A stretch of 64,000 bases of DNA from Subdoligranulum variabile (GTDB taxonomy: Bacteria; Bacillota; Clostridia; Oscillospirales; Ruminococcaceae): contig SFKI01000006.1 of NCBI GenBank assembly GCA_004554775.1, positions 1 to 64,000 of the forward strand, in the 5' to 3' direction. Shown piece after piece: positions 1 through 6,912 of this stretch. Under the pieces are notes generated by a model that was not told where the DNA came from, did no database searches, and saw only the letters and a program-made list of their open reading frames with translations. Every line of letters starts with the position of its first letter. The first letter of the stretch is position 1. The position numbers were made by a program, and so were the translations under genes.

Positions 1-77
1 CAGTGTAGGATTTTTGCAACTTCAGAAACTGTAAGTTCGTTCGGCTGCACATCGTAGTTATTCAAAAATTCGGTCAT
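1..77 (-). CDS. HTH / excisionase-like protein (5' end only)
   Basis: The gene starts at position 77 on the minus strand and runs off the left edge, leaving 25 residues. A good ribosome binding site (AGGAG) lies 8 bases upstream of the ATG. The visible residues end in ELTVSEVAKIL, the opening helix seen in MerR/excisionase-type helix-turn-helix domains (HTH_17), in which a short protein binds DNA to direct excision or transcription. It is divergent from the 419-aa gene to its right. The family call is inferred from one helix; the rest is outside the window. Confidence 0.5.
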   Translation of the reverse strand, partial: MTEFLNNYDVQPNELTVSEVAKILH

Positions 78-230
78 TGTATTTTCTCCTTTCGTCTACA
101 GCGTGAATTTAATCACCTCTGTGTGTAACGTAGCCATTGTAGCTCATTATTGTTCCTACTAAAAGTGATAACATAGGGATAACATTTACTTTTTTTGAAA
201 ATTTTCCGCTCAATTTACCTTTTGAACCTA

Positions 231-259
231 TTGCAGATGCGTCTGACAGCAAATATACT
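231..259 (+). promoter_or_regulatory. promoter for the 419-aa gene
   Basis: TTGCAG at 231-236 and TATACT at 254-259 are separated by 17 bases, about 40 bases before the ATG at 300. The rest of 78-299 is AT-rich spacer between divergent genes with no other signal seen. Confidence 0.55.
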
Positions 260-299
260 GTTATTATGAGGCTGTAAAAAATGCTGAGAGGACGTAATT

Positions 300-1559
300 A
301 TGGGACTTTACTATTCAACGGACATGGTCCTGCGATGGTACAAGGCGGACGATTCGCAATTAAAGCAGGACCGAGGCAGAACGCAATATACTGCCATCAG
401 CAACGATGCACTGGTAGATTTACGTGAACATGGAATCACGGAAGATAACGTCCGCCAATGGCTGGAGGAAAATCACGTTCCTCCTGATGGCTATACATCT
501 CCCTATGACGGAACGATTTCAGATAACGCATTGGCAGAAATGACGAAATCAACGGCAGATGCACGAGCAGTCACGCGGGCCTATTCGCTATTGAGGGATG
601 AGGGGGATGATGAGCAGGAAAAACTTTATCCGCTTGTATTATCCAACGCGATACCTGCGCTGCATGAGTTCCGGAAACTATTTGTTCCAGAAGAAACCAA
701 AGAGCAGCACGTGTGGCGTTTGCGGAACCTCTGTCCGGATATGCCACTTGTTATTGCCGAATATTACGGATATAAGGATGAAGCCATCTCTATGCTCTGT
801 GGGCATTTCTCCCGGCAAAGCAATTATCTGGCTGCGGGTTATGTATTGTCTTGCATTTGGGCCGATGTAGAAGCCAATGTACCTGATGAAGTTGTAAAGG
901 CGGCGGAGTTTTCGAGCCGTGCATACAAATCTGAGAAAAGAAAGCAACAAGGCGATAACATATCGGTACATATTCCGTGGTACGATAATTCCTTAGGACA
1001 ATATTACGCAGCCAATGCGTTGGTAAAATTCGCAAAAGATATTCTTGATGGTCTAAAGTATTACCGACGTAAAGGGGTTGACGGAAACTCCGAAATCTAT
1101 ACATATCCCGGCGCTTGGAGAGAGGTGATTTCCACCTATGAATCTGCCAATGCCGGACCTCGCTGGAAAACAGCGGATGAAATGCTTTTAGATATCACTT
1201 CACACACAAGCAAATATATGAAACTCGCCTTAGATGATTATATAAATCTGCACATGAAAGACATCACCTACAATTACGACAGCAGAGGCAAAAAGAAACG
1301 CCTGATGTCACCGACTCTTGATGCGATGCTCTATGCAGCCATTGTCAACGAACAGACCAATAATGTATGTTATCGTAAATGTTTGCTTTGTAACCGATAT
1401 TTCCAACTTAGCAATCATGTCACAAGAAGGTACTGCGATGTGCATCGTGGTCCAAATGCCAAATATTATCGAAAACGAATTGAAGAAGTTAAGAAACAAC
1501 AGACCGAGGAAATCGTAAAGATGTTAATGAATCAGCTAGGAAATAAAGGTGCGCCATAA
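300..1559 (+). CDS. unknown protein with C-terminal Cys/His cluster
   Basis: A 419-residue protein not assigned to a named family. It has no signal peptide or membrane segment and is mostly hydrophilic. Near the C terminus there is a zinc-ribbon-like arrangement: CYRKCLLC, then about 18 residues later YCDVH, followed by a basic lysine/arginine-rich tail. This suggests a metal-stabilised nucleic-acid-binding end. The start at 300 follows a GAGAGG site. It is 21 bases upstream of a zeta-toxin-like kinase and may be co-transcribed with it. The lower GC content fits the island. Function unknown. Confidence 0.6.
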   Translation: MGLYYSTDMVLRWYKADDSQLKQDRGRTQYTAISNDALVDLREHGITEDNVRQWLEENHVPPDGYTSPYDGTISDNALAEMTKSTADARAVTRAYSLLRDEGDDEQEKLYPLVLSNAIPALHEFRKLFVPEETKEQHVWRLRNLCPDMPLVIAEYYGYKDEAISMLCGHFSRQSNYLAAGYVLSCIWADVEANVPDEVVKAAEFSSRAYKSEKRKQQGDNISVHIPWYDNSLGQYYAANALVKFAKDILDGLKYYRRKGVDGNSEIYTYPGAWREVISTYESANAGPRWKTADEMLLDITSHTSKYMKLALDDYINLHMKDITYNYDSRGKKKRLMSPTLDAMLYAAIVNEQTNNVCYRKCLLCNRYFQLSNHVTRRYCDVHRGPNAKYYRKRIEEVKKQQTEEIVKMLMNQLGNKGAP

Positions 1560-1580
1560 ACTAAAATTAGGTGTCAGAAC

Positions 1581-2099
1581 ATGAAGATTTGTACGATTAT
1601 TGGCGGCATTGACGGCGTAGGAAAATCCAGCCTGCTCGGAGTTCTCAGAGCCGTGCGAACGGATTTGGGATTGGTTGTCGACGAAAAGGAAAAAGCAGCC
1701 TCAGAGCGCATTGAGACTGCTTTGAAAGATGAAATCAATTTTAGCTATGAGACTACTCTGCATGGAGAGTTCTCCAAGGAGCTGTGCCGTAGAGCCAAGG
1801 ATGCCGGATACACTGTTCGTCTATATTATATTGCCTTGGACCCCGTTGAAGAAAATCTTCTTCGCATCAAGAATCGCGCAAAAAACGGTGGGGAAAATGC
1901 TGTTTGCCAAGAGGTACAGAACCAGTATGCTCACCGAATTGATGATTTAACTGTGATTCTTCCTTACTGTGATTACGCTGATTTCTATGACAACTACAAT
2001 GGCTTTGTTTTGGTGGCGCAAAAGGATGATGGACATATAGAGCCTGTTGGTGATTATCACCCACAATGGATAATCAAACTGTTAGCCACTGTAAAGTAA
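1581..2099 (+). CDS. zeta-toxin-like P-loop kinase
   Basis: A 172-residue P-loop protein. Walker A is GIDGVGKSS near residues 9-17, and FSYETTLHG near residues 54-62 matches the substrate-side motif of zeta-toxin/COG4185 kinases. Zeta toxins phosphorylate UDP-N-acetylglucosamine and are normally held by an epsilon antitoxin. No epsilon-like gene is adjacent; the upstream neighbour is the 419-aa unknown. It could instead be a housekeeping small-molecule kinase of the same fold. It ends just before a terminator-like hairpin, so it closes a two-gene unit. The family call is firm at fold level; toxin activity is inference. Confidence 0.6.
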   Translation: MKICTIIGGIDGVGKSSLLGVLRAVRTDLGLVVDEKEKAASERIETALKDEINFSYETTLHGEFSKELCRRAKDAGYTVRLYYIALDPVEENLLRIKNRAKNGGENAVCQEVQNQYAHRIDDLTVILPYCDYADFYDNYNGFVLVAQKDDGHIEPVGDYHPQWIIKLLATVK

Positions 2100-2111
2100 A
2101 CATTTAGGATG

Positions 2112-2140
2112 GCCGCTCTCCTTGTGAGGGCGGCTATTTC
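2112..2140 (+). terminator. hairpin terminator after the kinase
   Basis: GCCGCTCTC pairs with GAGGGCGGC (one G-T pair) around a 5-base loop, followed by a short U-rich run. A related stem recurs at 12,043-12,071. Confidence 0.6.
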
Positions 2141-2359
2141 TATATTCAAAAGGAGTTTCTTTTACAAAAAAATTAAAAATCAGTGTTTTTAATCTGTTTT
2201 TGTGCAACAACGACATTTTGAGATGAAATCTTTGGTAATTATTCCAATACCCAAAACACCAGAAGTCCGATTTATAGGTATCGCAAAATGGTAGAATGGA
2301 GTTGGGAGAGCAAAAAATCATTTTTTTAGTGAAAAAAACTCCCTTTGTGGAGGAAATCA

Positions 2360-2581
2360 ATGGAGCAGCAAAGAAAATGCCGTAACCGTTATGTCGATAT
2401 TGGCCCATTGCGGGAATATGATGTGAATGTCATCAGAAACGCACTTGCTATGTATGCGGATTGTGCTGAATCTACTATCGAAAATTCCGTCAGGGTGGAG
2501 CGTATGAATATTGCGCCGGAAAGACTGGCAGCATTGGATATGGTAAGAACGTTGAGTAAACCGTTGCCTGATTATGAATAA
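2360..2581 (+). CDS. small hypothetical protein (73 aa)
   Basis: The ATG at 2360 is preceded by a strong TGGAGG site, so it is preferred to an upstream in-frame TTG at 2345. The protein begins MEQQRKCRNRYVDIG, is soluble and charged, and shows no recognised domain. It sits 15 bases upstream of a glycine-rich membrane microprotein with its own ribosome site, suggesting a two-gene mini-operon inside the island. Function unknown. Confidence 0.5.
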   Translation: MEQQRKCRNRYVDIGPLREYDVNVIRNALAMYADCAESTIENSVRVERMNIAPERLAALDMVRTLSKPLPDYE

Positions 2582-2596
2582 GGGAGGAAAAATGCT

Positions 2597-2821
2597 ATGG
2601 CAAATGATTATGGTTACTTTGGCTCCGGCAGTACAGGTTATGCGCATTACAAACAGGCTTTTGACCGTAACTTTGGGGGTTCCGATGGCGGCGGTGGTGG
2701 GCGTAGACCTCCGCAGCGGAATAATGGCAACAACAATGGTGGTGATAATTCCGGTTGTGGAATTCTGCTGCTGATTGCGGTTGTTGTGGTAGTTGCGTGG
2801 ATTATACTGCTTAGTATGTGA
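2597..2821 (+). CDS. Gly-rich single-pass membrane microprotein (74 aa)
   Basis: The ATG at 2597 follows AGGGAGG. The N-terminal half is polar, the middle is glycine/asparagine-rich (residues about 28-50), and the C-terminal 20 residues are an almost pure aliphatic helix rich in Val, Ile and Leu. This is the layout of a tail-anchored membrane protein. No family recognised. A nearby alternative frame at 2574 overlaps it but lacks this organised composition and a comparable ribosome site. Confidence 0.55.
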   Translation: MANDYGYFGSGSTGYAHYKQAFDRNFGGSDGGGGGRRPPQRNNGNNNGGDNSGCGILLLIAVVVVVAWIILLSM

Positions 2822-2903
2822 TAGTGGAGGAGTCAAGAAGCCGTTCCCGATTGAGGATGCACCAAAAATTCAACCAATTTCCCGCCAAAATAAATGATTG
2901 CGG

Positions 2904-2932
2904 TGGCAGACTGTCTTATAAAATGATATAAT
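2904..2932 (+). promoter_or_regulatory. promoter of the type I R-M operon
   Basis: TGGCAG (2904-2909), 17 bases, TATAAT (2927-2932), with an extended TG one base before the -10. Transcription would run through the two palindromes at 2974-3016 before hsdM. Confidence 0.55.
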
Positions 2933-2973
2933 ATTTAGTAATAGGTTGAGCCAAACCAATTCGCACAAAGGCG

Positions 2974-3016
2974 AAAAGGAGCGCTCCTTTTCCATTCCAT
3001 GCCTTGGCATGGAATG
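2974..3016. repeat. two adjacent perfect palindromes in the hsdM leader
   Basis: An 18-base perfect palindrome centred on GAGCGCTC (2974-2991) is followed at once by 11-base arms CATTCCATGCC / GGCATGGAATG (2993-3016, 2-base loop). They lie between the promoter and the hsdM start, where an operator or an RNA hairpin affecting hsdM translation would sit. Confidence 0.6.
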
Positions 3017-3069
3017 ATAAGCTCCGTTCGCCCGTCGTAAAAATTGAAAACCGCGAACGGAGAATAACA

Positions 3070-5163
3070 ATGTCGAACAAAATTGCCTTTGACGCACTGT
3101 GGGATGAATCCCCGATTGATGTCACCCCGGAAGTGAACTTTATTTGGAGCATCGCCAACAAACTGCGCGGCTCCTATATGCCGGATAAGTACGGCGATGT
3201 CATTATCCCGATGACGATTCTGCGCCGCTTGGAGTGTGCCTTGGAGCCGCACAAGGAAGCAGTTTTGGCCAAATTTGCAGAAAATCCGAACTATCCGCCG
3301 AAGGCAATGTACCGCATTTCCGGCTATCAGTTCTATAACACCTCGCCCTACACGCTGAAAGAACTGTGCAACGAGCCGGACAACATCAAATCCAATTTCA
3401 AAGTGTACATTCAAGGCTTCTCCGCCGAAGTGCAGGAAATCTTCAATGGACTTGAAATGTTCAGCCATATCGACAAGATGGATAAGGACGGCTGTCTGTT
3501 CAGCGTTGTGCAGGCATTTGCCGATTTGGATTTGGACCCTAAGACCTATGACAGCATCAAGATGGGCTATATTTTCGAGCATCTGATTGGCAAGTTCTAT
3601 CAAAATGTAGATGCCGGTCAGTTTTACACAGGTCGTGACATTATCAAGTGCCTTGTCGCTGTGCTTATCAGCGAGGGGTGTGACGATATTTTTGACGATG
3701 GTAAGGTCGTAACTGTCTGCGACCAAGCCTGCGGAACGGGTGGTATGCTCAGCACGGCGTACAGCTTTATCAAGCATTACAATCCCAGCGCCGATGTGCG
3801 TCTGTTCGGGCAGGAGTTTATGCCCCAGTCCTACGCTGTCGGTCTGGCAGAGATGATGATTAAAGGGCAGAACATTGAAAACTTCCGCAATGCCGATACT
3901 TTCAAAGAGGATTGTTTCTCCAATATCAAAATGCGCTTCGTGCTGGAAAATCCGCCCTTCGGCACGCCGTGGGCAGGAAAAGACGCCAAGGCCGGGCAGG
4001 AGGATGCCGTCCGCAACGAGTTCAAGCGCGGCAAGGATGGACGCTGGGGTGCAGGTCTGCCGAGCGGCGGCGATTCCCAGTTGATTTTCATGCAGTCGGC
4101 TATTGATAAGATGGACGACAAGGTTGGTCGTGCTGCGATTATCGAGAACGGCAGCCCTCTGTTTACTGGCGGTACGGCATCCGGCGAAAGCCAGATTCGC
4201 CGCTGGATTCTGGAACAGGATTTGCTGGAAGCCATTATCGCGCTGCCCACCGACCTGTTTTACAACACCGGCATCGCCACCTATGTCTGGATTCTGTCCA
4301 AGAACAAGCGCCCGGAACGCAAGGGCTATGTGCAGTTGATTGATGCCACCAGCATCTATCATAAGCTGCGCAAGGCGGCAGGCAACAAGAAAAACGAACT
4401 GCTGCCGGAGGACCGCAGCAAAATCGTTAAGCTGTACACGGCGTTTGAAGAAAGCGAATACTGCAAAATTTTCAAGAACGAAGAGTTTATGTACCGTGAG
4501 TATACGGTCATGCAGCCGCTGCAGCGCAGCTATGCCATCACGGAGGAGCGCATCCAGCAGATGCTGGCGGACGGCACACTGAATTCCGTATATGACCCCG
4601 CCAAGGTCGATGAACTAGAAGAACAGGGCTCGCAGATTTCAGTCAAAGACAAAATGAAGTTGGACAAGCTGTATGAGCAGAAGCCTGTTTACGAGGGCAT
4701 TGTCTCTGCTTTGCAGAACGCGGTTTCGGATGAAGTCTATCTTTCCCCGGAGGCATTCGTGCCTGTACTGCGTAAAGTACTGGCAGAAGTGACCGATGAT
4801 AAAAAGCTGCTGGACAAAATTGCGGATGGACTGTCCGTGATGGATAAGAACGCCGAAATTCAGCGGGATAAGCACGGCGCAATCCTCTATGACAAGGCTT
4901 CCAAAGATACCGAGTTTGTGCCTTACGAGGAATCCATCAATGACTATATGGCGCGGGAGGTTCTGCCCCATGTGCCGGATGCAAAGGCATTTTGGGAAGA
5001 AAAGGTCGATGCCAAGAAGCCTGTTATCAAGACGGGCGCAGAGATTCCCTTCACGCAGTATTTCTACAAGTACGAGCAGCCTGTACCCAGCGAGAAATTG
5101 GCAAAGCAGTTCACGGAATTGGAACAGTCTGTCAGCCAGCGCATTGCGAAGCTGTTCGGGTAA
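3070..5163 (+). CDS. hsdM: type I restriction enzyme, modification subunit HsdM
   Basis: N6-adenine DNA methyltransferase subunit of a type I restriction-modification complex. With the start at 3070 (GGAG site upstream) it is 697 residues. It has an N-terminal HsdM helical domain, the AdoMet-binding motif ACGTGGM at residues 220-226 and the catalytic NPPF at 294-297, then a long C-terminal part that contacts HsdS. It pairs with HsdS for sequence recognition and with HsdR for cleavage. An in-frame start at 3004 would place the second leader palindrome inside the coding region and lacks a ribosome site. The frame is intact. Confidence 0.93.
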   Translation: MSNKIAFDALWDESPIDVTPEVNFIWSIANKLRGSYMPDKYGDVIIPMTILRRLECALEPHKEAVLAKFAENPNYPPKAMYRISGYQFYNTSPYTLKELCNEPDNIKSNFKVYIQGFSAEVQEIFNGLEMFSHIDKMDKDGCLFSVVQAFADLDLDPKTYDSIKMGYIFEHLIGKFYQNVDAGQFYTGRDIIKCLVAVLISEGCDDIFDDGKVVTVCDQACGTGGMLSTAYSFIKHYNPSADVRLFGQEFMPQSYAVGLAEMMIKGQNIENFRNADTFKEDCFSNIKMRFVLENPPFGTPWAGKDAKAGQEDAVRNEFKRGKDGRWGAGLPSGGDSQLIFMQSAIDKMDDKVGRAAIIENGSPLFTGGTASGESQIRRWILEQDLLEAIIALPTDLFYNTGIATYVWILSKNKRPERKGYVQLIDATSIYHKLRKAAGNKKNELLPEDRSKIVKLYTAFEESEYCKIFKNEEFMYREYTVMQPLQRSYAITEERIQQMLADGTLNSVYDPAKVDELEEQGSQISVKDKMKLDKLYEQKPVYEGIVSALQNAVSDEVYLSPEAFVPVLRKVLAEVTDDKKLLDKIADGLSVMDKNAEIQRDKHGAILYDKASKDTEFVPYEESINDYMAREVLPHVPDAKAFWEEKVDAKKPVIKTGAEIPFTQYFYKYEQPVPSEKLAKQFTELEQSVSQRIAKLFG

Positions 5164-5175
5164 GGTGGTGGAACT

Positions 5176-6435
5176 ATGCGTGAAATGAAGGACAGCGGGA
5201 TTGAGTGGATTGGAACAATCCCGTTCGATTGGAAATGCTGCAAACAGAAGTATGAAATTCAGTTAATCAATGGCAGAGCATACAGCGATTCAGAATTTGA
5301 GGAAGATGGAAAGTATCGCATCCTTAGAGTTGGCAATCTGTTTTCAAATCCTACATGGTATACCTCAAGTTTAGAATTGCCACCGGATAAGTATTGCGAG
5401 AATGGCGACTTACTGTATTCGTGGTCAATGTCTTATGCTCCGGTTATATGGTCTGGAGAAAAAGTAATTTATCATTATCACATTTGGAAAACAAAACTGA
5501 GTTCCAATCTAAATAAAAAGTTTGCGTATTACTATTTGTCTGCCCTCACCGATGCACTCAAAGCAAAAATTCATGAAACCACAATGGGCTTTATAACGAT
5601 GGGAGTAATGAACAATTCTTATATTGCTTTTCCTTGTCTGAAAGAACAAGAAAAAATCGTGAGCTTTCTTGATTCCCAATGTTCCGAAATTGATGCCCTC
5701 TCTGCTGACATTCAGAAAGAAATCGAAACATTAGAGCAGTACAAGCGTTCCGTCATTACCGAGGCTGTCACCAAGGGGCTGAACCCGGATGTGGAAATGA
5801 AGGATAGCGGAATTGAGTGGGTCGGAAATATTCCTGCCCATTGGGATACTATTCCAATTCGATACTTATTTGCAGAATGCAGATTGAAAAACATTCTCAA
5901 TCAAGAAAAGACCGCACTAAAATTCACTTACGGTACGATTATAAAAAAGACAAATTTTGATTCTGATAGTGATGAATATGTTGCGAATACGATGACGAAT
6001 TATACAGTGGTCTATCCGGGAACAATAATGATTAACGGTTTAAACCTAAATTATGACTTTGTAAGTCAGCGCGTTGGTCTGGTGAAGGATAGAGGCGCTA
6101 TCACATCGGCCTATTTAGCTATTGTCCCCGGAAGTAGAGTTGTTTCTGAATATGCCAATTATCAGTTGAAGTCGTGGGATTATGCAAAAGCATTCCATAA
6201 TATGGGAACAGGCGTAAGGAAAACGCTTGATTTTTCTGAACTGGGGAAGAAATATTTTGTAACACCCTCAATAGAGGAACAATCCAAGATAGTTGCTTTC
6301 CTCGATTCTAAGTGTAAAGAAAGTGAAGCAATAATTGCAAGCAAAAAGCAACAGCTTACAGTTATTGATTCTTACAAAAAATCACTTATCTATGAATATG
6401 TGACAGGCAAAAAGGAAGTGCCTGCTCAGAATTGA
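5176..6435 (+). CDS. hsdS: type I restriction enzyme, specificity subunit HsdS
   Basis: A 419-residue specificity subunit that selects the bipartite DNA target. It has two target-recognition domains, each opened by a near repeat (KDSGIEWIGTIP at the N terminus, KDSGIEWVGNIP at about residue 211). Each is closed by a conserved coiled-coil spacer (about 155-200 with EQEKIVSFLD, and about 370-415 with EEQSKIVAFLD). The recognition domains are clearly AT-richer than flanking hsdM and hsdR, as expected for exchangeable domains. It begins 12 bases after hsdM and is followed 11 bases later by the 147-aa ORF. Target sequence cannot be predicted from this alone. Confidence 0.93.
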   Translation: MREMKDSGIEWIGTIPFDWKCCKQKYEIQLINGRAYSDSEFEEDGKYRILRVGNLFSNPTWYTSSLELPPDKYCENGDLLYSWSMSYAPVIWSGEKVIYHYHIWKTKLSSNLNKKFAYYYLSALTDALKAKIHETTMGFITMGVMNNSYIAFPCLKEQEKIVSFLDSQCSEIDALSADIQKEIETLEQYKRSVITEAVTKGLNPDVEMKDSGIEWVGNIPAHWDTIPIRYLFAECRLKNILNQEKTALKFTYGTIIKKTNFDSDSDEYVANTMTNYTVVYPGTIMINGLNLNYDFVSQRVGLVKDRGAITSAYLAIVPGSRVVSEYANYQLKSWDYAKAFHNMGTGVRKTLDFSELGKKYFVTPSIEEQSKIVAFLDSKCKESEAIIASKKQQLTVIDSYKKSLIYEYVTGKKEVPAQN

Positions 6436-6446
6436 GGTGAATTGAA

Positions 6447-6890
6447 ATGTCTGTAGAGAAAATTGAAGCGCGGGGTTGGGTATTCTATGTCGATACAGAA
6501 AAAGAACCCTCTCTGCACACACCCTATGTCGGTAAATGGATGTATTTTTTTGATGCCGCAGGTTCATCTTTTGCTGATGAAATTTGCAAAAAAGCCGTTG
6601 AAAGCGGCGTTGTAGCAGAGGCAAAACGGACAGATGATAGGATGCTTCCAATCCAAGGTACAGGCGTTTGCTGTTTTTACTGCAATGGGAATGATATGGC
6701 GGCTCACAAAAAGGTGATTGCGTTCTTCTTGGAAAATGATTTGGTCCGGCGTACAAAGTCAGGAAAACTCTACAACATTTCTTTCAAACTCGATGCACAG
6801 ACCATTGCCGGGCAATATCAAGATGATTTTAAGGCTGCGGTCAAACTGGCGGACTTTGTTGATTTGATTACCGGAAAATGGCTTAGATAA
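6447..6890 (+). CDS. unknown 147-aa protein inside the R-M operon
   Basis: Located 11 bases after hsdS and 22 bases before hsdR, on the same strand, with a GAGGTG site. It is a soluble alpha/beta protein with GKWMYFF near residue 29, an alanine/lysine segment (VAEAKR), a C-x-Y strand, and LYNISFKLD followed by QT...Y near the end. This order of elements loosely resembles the DUF1917/Bles03 family, which has an eIF4E-like fold, but that is a recollection of pattern and not an alignment. Its place suggests a role accessory to the restriction enzyme. Function unknown. Confidence 0.6.
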   Translation: MSVEKIEARGWVFYVDTEKEPSLHTPYVGKWMYFFDAAGSSFADEICKKAVESGVVAEAKRTDDRMLPIQGTGVCCFYCNGNDMAAHKKVIAFFLENDLVRRTKSGKLYNISFKLDAQTIAGQYQDDFKAAVKLADFVDLITGKWLR

Positions 6891-6912
6891 AGCCGATTGA
6901 GGAGATGAATCC

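Noticed and set aside
2935..4362. 475-codon open frame opposite hsdM
   Set aside because: Antisense shadow of hsdM with low-complexity, non-domain translation.
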